A stretch of 64,000 bases of DNA from Roseiarcus sp963721905 (lineage in GTDB: Bacteria; Pseudomonadota; Alphaproteobacteria; Rhizobiales; Beijerinckiaceae): the NCBI GenBank assembly GCA_963721905.1, contig CAVRMF010000020.1:214852-278851 (forward strand), given 5' to 3'. A model generated the notes under the pieces. It made no database searches. It was not told the DNA's origin and worked only from the letters and a program-made list of their open reading frames with translations. Position 1 is the stretch's first letter; each line of letters begins with the position of its first letter. The position numbers were made by a program, and so were the translations under genes. Below, in pieces: positions 9,552 through 18,901 of this stretch.

Positions 9552-10609
9552 CTAAGCAGAGATTTTTTGAAGGACCAACGGATTGACGGTTCGCTCCCGG
9601 TTCAGGGCGGCCACGGCGGCGTGGATTGCGCGGTCGAGGGCGTCGGCGTCAGCGAAGGTCTGGTGGGCCAGATGATGCGCCTTGAGATCGTGCCAGACAA
9701 CCTCGATATCGTTGAGTTCGGGTGCGTATTTCGGCAGCCACTCGACGGTGAGCCAGTGTTTGCGCGCCTCGAGGGCCTTGAGAGTGAGCTTGCTGACATG
9801 GATCGGCCCGTCGTCCTCGACCAGCACGACCGGTTTCATTGCCCGTCCCGGTTGGGGACCGAACAGGTGGTCGAGCTGCTCGAGGTGAGCGATGAAGTCG
9901 CTGCTGCGCTTGGTCGGGCTCGTATGCACAATCAGCTGGCGCGTGACCTGATCGAGCGAGCCGATGATCGCCACTTTCTTGGCCTGTCCCGGCGCCGGCA
10001 CCCGCAGGTCCGCACCGCGCAAGGCCCACGCCCGCGCCAGATAAGGGTGCGTCAGGGCCTCGCTCTCGTCGCCGTAGAGGAGAATGATGTCGCCGGCTTC
10101 GGCCTGGGCCTTGCGCAGCTGAAGGCGCAGTCCCACGCGTTCGATCTCGTCGGCAATCTGGCGGCCTTTCAGCGTGTGCCGAGGCCGCCGCCAACGGAAG
10201 TTTTTTTTCGCAGCGCCCGGGACAACTGCGACTTGCCGATCTTGACGCCCTCGCGCGCCTCGATCTCGGCCATGAGACGCGGGATCGTCCAGTTGGGCCG
10301 GTCGGCGACGGGAGCTTCGAGCAGAGGCGTGACGACACGCAGCGCAGCCTCGGTCTTTACCGGTGGCGGGCCGGGCGCCACAGTCGCCTTCAACGCTTCG
10401 ACACCGCCGCGCGCGAACGCGCTGCGCCACAGCCGCACCGTGTCTTCGCGCACGCCAAAGGCCTCCGCAATGCGCGGGCTGGTCCATCCCGACAGCGTCA
10501 GCAATATCGCCCGCGCCCGATCAGCCTCCCCGCGGTCGCGTGAATGGGCCAATGTCAGCAGCGCGTTGCGCTGCTCCTCACCCGCCGTCACCCGAGATTT
10601 GCCCGCCAT
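9552..10609 (-). CDS. IS630-family transposase, two frames joined at an A8 run
   Basis: The first frame (10169-10609, 146 aa) carries the HTH part. The second (up to 9552) carries the DDE catalytic part: LLYGDESEA, LVEDDGPIH and PELNDIEVVWHDLK. The frames meet at eight consecutive T on the plus strand (10201-10208), that is A8 in the mRNA. IS630 elements often use programmed frameshifting at such runs to make the fused transposase, so this is probably a functional arrangement and not decay. The stop codon is completed by the target-site TA. Confidence 0.88.
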
Positions 10610-10684
10610 GCCCCGCCTCCGCGAATCAGCGCGAAGACCGAATCACACCTGCGGTTCGTTGGTCAAGCTGACGGAGTTCGCTTA
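9553..10684. mobile_element. IS630-family insertion sequence with TA duplication
   Basis: The element runs from 9555 to 10682 and is flanked by TA at 9553-9554 and 10683-10684, the usual IS630 target duplication. Its ends are imperfect inverted repeats of about 26 bases, sharing AGC at the tip and GACCAACG internally. Removing the element and one TA joins the two PKS methyltransferase fragments in frame, giving VVFDPDARRLERARHRFG. The insertion is therefore precise and fairly recent. Confidence 0.9.
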
Positions 10685-11847
10685 GCGTCAGGGTCGAAGA
10701 CCACAAGCCGCGAGTTGTGGCGCGCCGCAAGGCGAGCCATGACCGCCGTTGAGGGCCCATAGCCGACTTGGAGGATGCGCAGCGCTTGACCATGCGCTTC
10801 CGCTCCGAAGAGCGGTTCCAAGCGTCCGCTTAGGGCCATTGCCGCCGCAGCGGACGAGGCCGACCTCAGATCGAAGGCCTCCCGCGCAGCGTCGGAGGCT
10901 CCCGCCAAAACTCCTTCCCCCAATCCATAAGCACGCAAGGTCGATCCGACGCTGGCCGCGAGCAGAAGTTCGGTGGCCCGATCCGGATGCCGCCAGGCGA
11001 AACTCGTCAGCGCCGCATCGGCGGGGGGCATGTCCCTATTGTTCAGCCGATAGAAGAACCCCTGTCGCGTCAGCAATCCGCTTGCCTCGAGCGCGTCGAA
11101 AATAACTTGCGCCCACGCACGATTCTCGATCGGCAATCGTCCAGAGCGGATGAGTTCATCAATATCGAGAATCTCGTCGACGCTGAGATTGTGCGCGAAC
11201 TCAGACGCGGCCGCGCTCGCCCAGCCTTCGATCAACGCGGCCTCCGGAGGCAGCTCGAGACACGATGGCTCGCGTTCGCCCCGAGGCGCCATTTCGAGCG
11301 CCGGCGCAGCGTCCGTGAGCTCTGCCGTCGCGGGGATCCAACTCTCGACCAGTCCAGTCTGGGAAAGATTCGCCGCAGGCCTCACGCGGGCAGGCTGATA
11401 GCGCGCACCGCCCAGCGTCGCCACTGTCCGACCCAAATGGTCGAACAATTCGTAGTCGGCGACGATGGCGCGTTCGTCGGCGCGACGAATGTGCAGGCGC
11501 GCTCGCGCCAACGGCTCCGCCGGCCTCATCAATCGGATCTTGTCGAAGCGCACGGGCAAATAGCCGACCGTTTCCCGGCCGAGATTCGAGAATAGCAGTA
11601 TCAATCCGTGGAAGCAGGAGTTGAGTTCGAGCGGGATCGAGCCCGTAGCGAGCGTCCCCGCCTTGCGACGACAATTCAACTTCGATCACGTCGTCGGCGG
11701 CTCTCCTAGCTCTTGCGAGTTGGCGAAACGCGGGACCGAACTCAAGACCGCATCGGCTCGCGACCGAATAGAGCGCTTCGCTCTCATGCCCGTCTTCGAA
11801 GTCGACGGGCGCGGGCCCGCCGGCTCCGGAGACAGCGCGCGATCTCC
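10685..11847 (-). pseudogene. Reducing PKS, 5' remnant (DH-methyltransferase), frameshifted
   Basis: Continuation of the PKS upstream of the IS630. The DH domain starts at about 11845 in the frame EALYSVASRCGLEFGPAFRQLA, then changes frame near 11626-11636 (expected LDPA..LNSCFHGL) and continues to 10685. After DH comes the start of a C-methyltransferase domain with the SAM motif ILQVGYGPSTAV. KS and AT, which should precede DH, are absent, because just upstream the sequence becomes the start of a polysaccharide-export lipoprotein. The domain order DH-MT-ER-KR-ACP is that of highly reducing iterative PKS. Confidence 0.85.
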
Positions 11848-12072
11848 GAAACGGGAAGAGAAGCTTTCGTAGCCCCGTCGCCTGAGCGCCCAGATAACCG
11901 ACGGATCGATATCGACGACCTCGTACCTGAGCCCTTGATCAGCGCTGACCTGCTGTTGCTGCACGTCCTGCGCGCTTGGCCCGGATTTGGGAAGCGACGA
12001 GCACGCGCAAAGCCCCGACAGGGCAGACCCGAGAACAGCGATGAGAAACCCCGATTTCTGCAAAAGCTGCAT
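11848..12072 (-). pseudogene. Truncated polysaccharide-export (Wza-like) outer-membrane lipoprotein
   Basis: Only about the first 75 residues remain: a lipoprotein signal with lipobox (LSGLCACSS), then GLRYEVVDIDPSVIWALRRRG and SSRFGD, typical of the N-terminus of alphaproteobacterial capsule/EPS export proteins. Right after RFGD the similarity stops and PKS dehydratase sequence begins in another frame. A deletion therefore removed the rest of this gene together with the KS-AT end of the PKS. It shows that an exopolysaccharide export gene once sat upstream of the PKS. Confidence 0.75.
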
Positions 12073-12309
12073 GCCTCGCCCCGGTCATATGAGGCTTTAC
12101 CAGTTCGTCATATGCTCCGCCACCCCCGCCGCCTGTTCTTAGCCATAGTGTTGCAGCTTTGCACCAATGTTTCTAATGTTCCCTTGGGGAAAGTCTCCTG
12201 TGTCGCTGCGCGAGCGGAAGCCAGCGGTCTGCCGGACGCCATTTTGTAACTTCGGACCGGGTCGACGCCTTCCTTCATGTCTCGGACGCCATCTGATACG
12301 AGTGCTCCG
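12073..12309. other. Intergenic region between divergent genes
   Basis: 237 bases between the lipoprotein remnant (minus) and the hydrolase gene (plus). I see no reading frame of note, tRNA or clear terminator. Promoters for both directions are presumed. Confidence 0.35.
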
Positions 12310-13276
12310 ATGGCTTTAACGTCGACGCTCGACAATCCGCCTCCTCCGCTCGCTATAGAGGAGAATATCCGCGCCGCCGACGGCGTGCGGCTGCGAACAG
12401 CGCGCTGGACCCCGGCCTCGACTTCCGCGGGGAACGGTCGCCGTCCTGGGCGGCCGGGGAGAATTCATCGAGAAGTATTTTGAGGCGGCTGGCGAACTGT
12501 TGTCGCGAGACTTCGCTGTGGCGATGATGGACTGGCGCGGCCAGGGCGGGTCGGATCGGCCGCTGCGAAACAGCCGCAAGGGCCATGTCGACGACTTTTC
12601 CCACTTCGAGCGCGATTTGGCGGCTTTCGTGCGATCGTTGCTGGAGCCGAACTGCCCGCGCCCATGGTTCGGTCTTTGTCATTCGATGGGGGCGGCGGTG
12701 CTTCTTCGCGCAGCCGAAGGCGGCCGATGCCCGTTCGAACGTCTCGTCTTGACCTCGCCGCTGATCGCGGCCAGGCGCGTCAGTCACCGGGGCCTTGCCG
12801 GTTTTCTGGTCGGGGCGCTCGACGCGTTGGGCCTTGGCGGCGCCTTCATCCCCGGCGACAGCGGATCGGAGGGATGGTTCAGGCAATTCGAAAGAAATGT
12901 CTGGACCTCCGACGCCGATCGGTTCGGCCGAACGGCGAAACTCGTTTCGGCAGCTCCGAACCTCTTTTCTTCCGGCCTGACGATTGGCTGGCTCCATGCC
13001 TCATTTCGGCTCATGAGACGCTTTGACGAGCCGAATTTTCCGCGCCGCATAACGACGCCCATCCTCATCGTCGCGGCTGGGGCGGATGAGGTGACGGAGA
13101 CGGCAGCGGCCGAACGCTTCGCCTCGCGACTCCGCGCAGGCCGCATCGTCGTGATCGAAGGCGCCAAGCACGAAATCCTGATCGAGCGCGACGTGTTCCG
13201 GCGGCAGTTCTGGGCGGCCTTCGATCAATTCGTGCCCGGGTCGGCGACCAGCGCAGACACTCGCTCGGCGGCCTAG
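12310..13276 (+). pseudogene. Alpha/beta hydrolase, lysophospholipase (PldB)-like, frameshifted
   Basis: The N-terminus (MALTSTLDNPPPPLAIEENI onward, with RAADGVRLRTARW) is separated from the rest by one extra G in the GGGG at 12429-12432. The next frame then gives GTVAVLGGRGEFIEKYFEAA, SRDFAVAMMDWRGQGGSDRP, the nucleophile serine in LCHSMGA, and the C-terminal histidine in GAKHEIL. All catalytic parts of a monoacylglycerol-lipase/lysophospholipase are present across the two frames. A single base would restore it, so sequencing error is a real alternative to decay. It ends 3 bases before the next gene. Confidence 0.78.
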
Positions 13277-13279
13277 TCG

Positions 13280-14815
13280 ATGCGGACTGGAATAGACCGG
13301 GCGTTGGGGCCGACCGAAGACGCAGATCGTCTCGCCGCCGCCATTATCGTGGGATTTCTCGTCGCGCGGCTCCTTTTCGCATATCTGCTCGGACCCGGGA
13401 TCGACGAGAGCTACACGCTCGCAATCGCGCGCAACCTGAGCCTGTCCTATTTCGACCATCCCCCTCTGCACCAGTGGATCGCCCATTTCGCCGCCCTTGC
13501 GCTCGGCGAAGGCGTTGCGGCGCGGCTGCCCTTCATCTTTCTCTTCGCCGCGATCGGCTGGATCCTCTATCGACTGACACGCGACCTGTTCGGTCCCCGC
13601 GCGGCGACGATGGCGTTGTTCTCGTTGAACGTCGCTCCGTTTTTCTTCGCCTCTGCCGGGACCTGGGTCGTGCCGGACGGCCCGCTGCTCTTCGGTCTGG
13701 CCATAGCCGCATGGGCGCTCTCACGATTGTTTTTTCTGACGTCCCCCGATCGGTCGCCGGCCTGGGGGCAGTGGCTCCTCGCCGGCGTCGGCCTGGGGCT
13801 CGCGGGATTGTCCAAATACAGCGCCGCGCTGAGCGTCGCGGGCCTGGCGGCGTTCGTGCTTCTGGCGCCCAAACAGCACCGCTGGCTTAGGCATCCGGCG
13901 CCCTATGTCGCGGCGGCCGTCGCGCTTGCGATGACCGCCCCGGTGTTCATATGGAACGCGCAGCACGGGTGGGCGTCGTTTCAATTTCAGGGCGCGCGGG
14001 GAGCTCCGGGGGGCGGGTTCAGGCCAATCCAGGTCCTCGCAATGGCCCTGGGCGAGATCGCGTATCTTTTGCCCTGGATTTTCACTGCTTTGATTGCGGG
14101 TCTGGCCGCGGCCTGGAGCCGGCGATCGGACGAGCGGCGATTGTTCTTGCTCTGCCTCGCCCTGCCGCCGATCGTTCTTTTCACGATCACGCCCCTCTGG
14201 GGCGCGAGGGGCCTTCCCCAATGGACAATGCCAGGCTGGTTCTTCGCCTTTCCGCTGATGGGCGCGTGGCTCGACGAGTGCGCAATCGAGGTTGGCGCCT
14301 TGCGCCGTTGGGCCTTCGTCTCGTCCGCAGCGCTGGCGGCCGTCGCGGCCGTGGCGGTCCTGCAGAGCTCGACGGGCTGGCTCACGCGCTTGGCGCCGAT
14401 CCAGCGCGGCGTCGCCGACCCCACGCTCGAGGCGCTCGATTGGCGCGGTCTGCGCGAGGCTCCCGTGTTCAATCCAAGGCCTACCTTCATTGTATCCCTA
14501 AAGTGGTCGGACGCGGGAAAGATTGCGCTGGCGCTGGGGCCGGACGTTCCCGTTTTCGTGATTTCGGGCGATCCTCGGGGATGGGCCTTCGTAAAAGGCG
14601 GAGGTGCGCTTCTCGGACGCGATGGAGTGCTGGTCGCGCGGACCGCCGACCTGCCGGTTGCGCTCGCCGTAGCCGGACCCGCTTTCCAATCGCTCGGAGA
14701 GCCGCAGTCGTGGACGCTGACGCGAAACGGGCATCGTGAGATCGAGCTTGCGCTAGTTCCGGTGAAAGGCTTGACGCGGGTGCTTCCAATCCCCTATCCG
14801 GTCGCCCCCCATTAG
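13280..14815 (+). CDS. GT39 (ArnT/PMT-like) polytopic glycosyltransferase
   Basis: 511-aa membrane protein with about eleven hydrophobic segments. The acidic first periplasmic loop (GPGIDESYTLAIARN, then SYFDHPPLHQWI) matches glycosyltransferase family 39, which uses polyprenyl-phosphate sugars on the outer face of the inner membrane. The following gene encodes a DPM1-like GT2 with a GtrA domain, the usual source of such lipid-linked sugar, which supports the call. The acceptor (lipid A, protein or hopanoid) is unknown. Confidence 0.85.
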   Translation: MRTGIDRALGPTEDADRLAAAIIVGFLVARLLFAYLLGPGIDESYTLAIARNLSLSYFDHPPLHQWIAHFAALALGEGVAARLPFIFLFAAIGWILYRLTRDLFGPRAATMALFSLNVAPFFFASAGTWVVPDGPLLFGLAIAAWALSRLFFLTSPDRSPAWGQWLLAGVGLGLAGLSKYSAALSVAGLAAFVLLAPKQHRWLRHPAPYVAAAVALAMTAPVFIWNAQHGWASFQFQGARGAPGGGFRPIQVLAMALGEIAYLLPWIFTALIAGLAAAWSRRSDERRLFLLCLALPPIVLFTITPLWGARGLPQWTMPGWFFAFPLMGAWLDECAIEVGALRRWAFVSSAALAAVAAVAVLQSSTGWLTRLAPIQRGVADPTLEALDWRGLREAPVFNPRPTFIVSLKWSDAGKIALALGPDVPVFVISGDPRGWAFVKGGGALLGRDGVLVARTADLPVALAVAGPAFQSLGEPQSWTLTRNGHREIELALVPVKGLTRVLPIPYPVAPH

Positions 14816-14822
14816 GCAGCTT

Positions 14823-15968
14823 TTGACGTCGAATGAGACAAGCATAGTGGCTCCGGAGGCCCCGCGGCCGAAATCGCACCCGACGCTCTCGGTCGTTGTT
14901 CCGACGTACCGCGAATCCGCCAACGTTGCCGTGCTATTCGAGCGCGTCAAAACGGTCCTCGAAGGCTTGCCATGGGAGATGATCGTCGTCGACGACGATT
15001 CGCCGGACGGCACTTCCGAAATCGCGTTTGCGCTTGCATCTTCGGACCCGCGCTTGCGGTGTCTGAGGCGGGTCAACCGCTCGGGTCTCGCCGGAGCGGT
15101 CGTCGAAGGATGGATGTCCTCGAGCGCCGACCTCGTTGCGGTGATCGATGGCGACCTCCAGCACGACGAAACGATACTCCCCAAGATGTATTGGGCGCTC
15201 GCCGCGGGACAGGGCAATCTGGCGATCGGAACCCGGATCGCCGACGAACACGCCGGCGCCCTCTCCCCGGCGCGGCAGAAGCTGAGCGACCTCGGAGCCT
15301 GGGTCTTCCGACGAATTGCGGGCGCCCGCGTGACCGATCCGATGAGCGGCTATTTCATGATCCGCCGCGAGATCGTCAGCCGCCTCGCGCCGCGTCTGTC
15401 TCCTGACGGCTTCAAAATCCTGGTCGACGTCATCCTGTCCGCGGGCGGGGAGTTGAAGATCATTGAGGCGCCTTACCGATTTCGCAAGCGGATCGCGGGC
15501 GACTCGAAATTGACGCCGCTTGTCGGCCTCGATTTTCTCGGTCTCGTCGCCCATCATGCGAGCGGCGGCATCCTGCCGATTCGATTCGTGCTGTTCTCCC
15601 TTATTGGGGCGATCGGCCTCGTCGTCCATGTCGTCGCGCTCTCGGCGTTTCGGCATTGGGTTGGACCCGCCGATTTCTACTCAGCTCAGCTCGCCGCCAC
15701 GCTTGTCGCGATGGCGAGCAATTTCATTCTCAACAATGAAATCACCTATCGGCCCTATCGATACCGTGGCCTGAGCATGATCGGAGGATTTGCCGGGTTC
15801 GCGCTCGGATGCAGCGTCGGCGCGCTCGCGAACATCGACGTGGCCTCCTGGCTCTTCAAATGGAACCGGACCTGGTGGGTCGCGGGAATATCGGGCGCCA
15901 TATTGAGCGTGGTCTGGAATTACGCGGTCAGCACCAATCTCATCTGGCGTCCTCGCCTCCGCCGCTGA
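14823..15968 (+). CDS. Polyprenyl-phosphate sugar synthase: GT2 (DPM1-like) fused to GtrA
   Basis: 381 aa. Residues 20-240 are a GT2 domain (LSVVVPTYRES, VVDDDSPDGT, metal-binding DGDLQHDE, MSGYFMIRR). Residues 255-375 form a four-helix GtrA membrane domain. The enzyme puts a sugar on undecaprenyl phosphate and the GtrA part may help move it across the membrane. Translation probably starts at TTG 14823, or at GTG 14847; no ATG fits. It lies 7 bases after the GT39 gene, and the two form a donor-plus-transferase pair. Confidence 0.85.
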   Translation: MTSNETSIVAPEAPRPKSHPTLSVVVPTYRESANVAVLFERVKTVLEGLPWEMIVVDDDSPDGTSEIAFALASSDPRLRCLRRVNRSGLAGAVVEGWMSSSADLVAVIDGDLQHDETILPKMYWALAAGQGNLAIGTRIADEHAGALSPARQKLSDLGAWVFRRIAGARVTDPMSGYFMIRREIVSRLAPRLSPDGFKILVDVILSAGGELKIIEAPYRFRKRIAGDSKLTPLVGLDFLGLVAHHASGGILPIRFVLFSLIGAIGLVVHVVALSAFRHWVGPADFYSAQLAATLVAMASNFILNNEITYRPYRYRGLSMIGGFAGFALGCSVGALANIDVASWLFKWNRTWWVAGISGAILSVVWNYAVSTNLIWRPRLRR

Positions 15969-16000
15969 GGCGCCTCCGCCGGACTAAACCGGATCATTCG

Positions 16001-16654
16001 ATGCTTGGCGACGCATTCGACTCTTTTGCGCAGATCTTCTCGCCCCCGTTTCGCGGGGTGATGTGGAAGTCGCTCGGACTCACGGCCGCGATTCTCGTTC
16101 TCGCCGGCGTTGGTCTCGACCGCCTGGCGCTATCGCTGATCCACGTGGGACCCTCCTGGCTGAGCATGGTCCTGTCGATCGTCGTGGCGCTCGGCCTGAT
16201 CGCCGGCATCGTCCTTCTTGCGGCGCCGACGGTCTTGTTCGTCGCCAGCTTCTTTCTCGACGACATCGCCACGATCGTCGAGCGGGAGATCGATCCCTAT
16301 GCCGCGCCAGGCCGGCCGGCGCCGCTCATTGCGTCAGTCACGATGGGGCTGCGGTTCGCGGTCCTCTCGATCCTCGTCAACATCGTCGTCCTTCTGCTGA
16401 CGCTCTTCACCGGCGTCGGCTTCGTCTCGTTCTTCCTGTTGAACGGGTATCTCCTCGGGCGGGAGTATTTCGAACTTGCCGCAATGCGACATCTCGCGCC
16501 CGCGGACGCAGTGGCGCTCCGCCGCCGCACCTCGGGGCAAGTCTACCTCGCGGGCGTGATCATCTCGGGCGTTGTCGCCGTGCCGGTGCTGAACCTGCTG
16601 ACCCCCCTCTTCGCCACCGCCTTCATGGTGCGTCTTTACAAACGCGTTGCCTGA
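16001..16654 (+). CDS. EI24/CysZ-like integral membrane protein
   Basis: 217-aa protein with four strongly hydrophobic stretches and the EI24-family layout (FVASFFLDDIATIVER, FFLLNGYLLGREYFELAAMRH, LTPLFATAFMVRLYKR). The E. coli relative CysZ is a sulfate permease, while most alphaproteobacterial members have no assigned role. Its last 50 residues recur almost unchanged in the chimeric pseudogene at 25215-25374, so a second copy of this gene once existed. Confidence 0.75.
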   Translation: MLGDAFDSFAQIFSPPFRGVMWKSLGLTAAILVLAGVGLDRLALSLIHVGPSWLSMVLSIVVALGLIAGIVLLAAPTVLFVASFFLDDIATIVEREIDPYAAPGRPAPLIASVTMGLRFAVLSILVNIVVLLLTLFTGVGFVSFFLLNGYLLGREYFELAAMRHLAPADAVALRRRTSGQVYLAGVIISGVVAVPVLNLLTPLFATAFMVRLYKRVA

Positions 16655-16839
16655 AATCGACCGCGCCGCCGCCGTCGGACGCTCGTCGGCGCTGCAGTGT
16701 GCCATTCCGTCAGCGACTCAATGAAATCAGCCGTTTGGGCGTCTTTTTCTGCAGCATTTCGCGGCCTGCGCCAGACTGCGTTCGACCGCGCGTAATTTCA
16801 TACATAATTGTGAAGTAGTACATTCACGCTGCAAAACCA
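16655..16839. other. Intergenic, between EI24 gene and IS1595
   Basis: Nothing recognisable. The last 60 bases are AT-rich and run into the left end of the IS1595 element. Confidence 0.3.
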
Positions 16840-17877
16840 TTCCTGATTACGCGCTTGCGTCAGCCTCAGGTTTTGAGTAGAACAAAGCATGAACATGCTG
16901 TTTTCGCAGGGGTTCTCCGATGGCGCGCAATCAGGTCCAGTTCCAGAAAGGCCTCAGCGAGGCTCGTTTCGCCGAGATTTACGGAACCGAAGAGCAATGT
17001 CATGCGGCGCTCGTCAAATGGCGCTGGCCGAACGGGTTCGAATGTCCTGGGTGCAATGGCGCCGATCACTGCGTCGTCACGCGCGGCGCGCGGCGTCTAT
17101 TCCAGTGCAACGCGTGTCGCAAGCAGACCTCTGTCAAAGCGGGAACGATCTTCGCTTCGAGTAAGCTGCCGCTGCGCATCTGGTTCAAGACGATCTACCT
17201 GGTCACGCAATCGAAGAAGGGCATTTCCAGCATCGAACTCGGTCGACGCCTTGGCGTCACCCAGACAGCTGCCTGGATGATGAAGCACAAGCTCGCTCAA
17301 GTCATGCTGGAGCGTAACGCGAGCAAACGCTTGAAGGGCAACGTCCAGATGGACGACGCTTATATCGGCGGCGCCCGGTCCGTCCGCCGCGGGCGCGGCG
17401 CAACAGGCAAGACGCCGTTCGTCGCCGCGATCGCGACAACGGACGATGGCAAGCCAGATCAAATCATCCTTCGGCCCATCAAAGCCTTCAGCAGCTTTGC
17501 GATCCGAAAGCTCGCGAGCACCGCGCTCAACCCGGGCGCCAATATCGTCTCCGACGGTCTGGCATGCTTCGCCGCTGTCACCCAAGCCGGATGCCTCCAC
17601 ACCTCAATCAAGACCGGAAGCGGCAAGCAAGCGGCTCGCACCCCTGCTTTCAAATGGGTCAATACCGCGTTGGGCAATATCAAAGCCGCCCTCGTGGGGA
17701 CCTACCGAGCCGTGCAAGAAAAACACGTTCCTCGATATCTCGCGGAGTTCGAATATCGATTCAATCGCCGATACGATCTCGAAACTATGATCCCCCGCCT
17801 CGCATTCGTTGCGCTGAGGACCACCCCGATGCCTTACCGCTTGCTAAAGCTGGCTGACGTTGCCGCGTAATCAGGAA
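16840..17877. mobile_element. IS1595-family insertion sequence
   Basis: Terminal inverted repeats begin TTCCTGATTACGCG at 16840 and end CGCGTAATCAGGAA at 17877; they extend inward to CGTCAGCC with a few mismatches. One transposase gene fills the element, and its stop codon lies inside the right repeat. The 8 bases on either side do not match each other, so no target duplication is visible. The flanks may have been rearranged after insertion. Confidence 0.88.
16920..17870 (+). CDS. IS1595-family (ISXO2-like) transposase
   Basis: 316 aa with an N-terminal zinc ribbon (FECPGCNG then FQCNACRKQTSVKAGTIF) and a DDE-type core: QMDDAYIGGARSVRRGRG, IVSDGLACFAAV, and near the end VPRYLAEFEYRFNRR. This is the standard ISXO2-like layout and length. 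No frame damage is seen, so the element may be active. Confidence 0.93.
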   Translation: MARNQVQFQKGLSEARFAEIYGTEEQCHAALVKWRWPNGFECPGCNGADHCVVTRGARRLFQCNACRKQTSVKAGTIFASSKLPLRIWFKTIYLVTQSKKGISSIELGRRLGVTQTAAWMMKHKLAQVMLERNASKRLKGNVQMDDAYIGGARSVRRGRGATGKTPFVAAIATTDDGKPDQIILRPIKAFSSFAIRKLASTALNPGANIVSDGLACFAAVTQAGCLHTSIKTGSGKQAARTPAFKWVNTALGNIKAALVGTYRAVQEKHVPRYLAEFEYRFNRRYDLETMIPRLAFVALRTTPMPYRLLKLADVAA

Positions 17878-18079
17878 ACAATTTGACCAGGCTGCTCGAT
17901 GCCGGCGCCGTTGACGCCAGCCCCGAGAGCCGGGCGACGAGCCGAGGCCGCCCCTCGACTAGGCCAACGGGTAGTGGGTCAGTCTGAAATCGGCGGCTCT
18001 TGACCTTCGTCTGGCGTTTCTGAAGGTGCAAAGGCTGATTCTATCAGTTGCTCGCCCTTGTCGTACGGGAGGACAAGCA
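17878..18079 (+). pseudogene. Possible winged-helix regulator remnant beside IS1595
   Basis: Immediately after the IS right end a plus-strand frame reads TRLLDAGAVDASPESRATSRGRP before stopping near 17980. It resembles the wing and SxGRP segment of ROK/XylR-type repressors (LLxAGxV...GRP). The upstream part is not found left of the IS. The match is short and may be chance. The remainder up to 18079 holds only the leader of the next gene. Confidence 0.25.
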
Positions 18080-18901
18080 ATGCGGGGATCCCTCGGGGAG
18101 AAGATCAACCAGGGCGGCACGGCGGACATCCACGCCTGGGCGCCAGGTCAGGTCGTAAAACTGTTCAGGGAAGGTTTCTCGCTGCGGCTCGGCCAGGAAG
18201 AGGCGCGGATGACCCAGGCCGTCTTCGCCGCCGGCTTGCCTGCGCCGGAGGTGTTCGGCGAGGTGACGCTCGACGGACGCTTCGGCATCGTGCTCGCCCG
18301 CCTCGATGGACCGACACTGCTGCAGGTCACGCGCAGCGGCGCCGTGACGTTCGCCCAGGCGGGCGCCATCATTGCGTCCCTCGGCCTGTCCGTTCACAGG
18401 ATGTCGCCGCCGCCGGAGGCCTTCCGTCTGCGCGGCTGGATGGCTGCCGCCTTCAGGCTCTCGGGCCACGTCGTGCCCAGGCACGTCGCCTCCGGCATCC
18501 TGGCGCTGATCGACCGCCTGCAGCAGCCGGGGGATGGGCTGTGCCATGGCGACATCCACCCTAATAACGTGATCATGACGGCGGACGGTCCGCGGCTGAT
18601 CGACTGGACCTTTTCGATCCGCGCGCCTGCGGCCCTCGATCATGGGTTCACCCACATCAGCCTGACCGAGCTTGCCCTCGACGTCACTGACAATCCGCAG
18701 CGGCCGCTTGCGGTCAATGCGGCCGCGCAATCCGAATACGCGCGGCTTTCCGGCACGCCGGTAGCGGCGCTGAGGCAAGCGATGGAGACCTGGCTGCCGA
18801 TCGCGATCGTCCGCTACTTCCTGCTTACGGGCAGGCCGACAAGCGAGCGATGGCGGCGGATGATGCAGCGCGCCGAAGCGGCCCTGCGCCCGCAGGACTG
18901 A
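18080..18901 (+). CDS. APH/choline-kinase-fold phosphotransferase
   Basis: 273-aa kinase-like protein. It shows an N-terminal lobe with VVKLF (ATP lysine), the catalytic loop CHGDIHPNNVI (HGDxxxxN) and the metal-binding LIDWTF. The substrate cannot be told; such proteins phosphorylate aminoglycosides, sugars or small alcohols, and most chromosomal ones are unassigned. I start at ATG 18080, preceded by GGAGGACA. It is flanked by an IS on one side and a methyltransferase-like gene on the other, with no clear operon partner. Confidence 0.7.
   Translation: MRGSLGEKINQGGTADIHAWAPGQVVKLFREGFSLRLGQEEARMTQAVFAAGLPAPEVFGEVTLDGRFGIVLARLDGPTLLQVTRSGAVTFAQAGAIIASLGLSVHRMSPPPEAFRLRGWMAAAFRLSGHVVPRHVASGILALIDRLQQPGDGLCHGDIHPNNVIMTADGPRLIDWTFSIRAPAALDHGFTHISLTELALDVTDNPQRPLAVNAAAQSEYARLSGTPVAALRQAMETWLPIAIVRYFLLTGRPTSERWRRMMQRAEAALRPQD

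Noticed and set aside
18080..18901. Aminoglycoside resistance gene
   Set aside because: The APH-fold motifs are present, but the fold is shared by many metabolic kinases and nothing ties this one to antibiotics.
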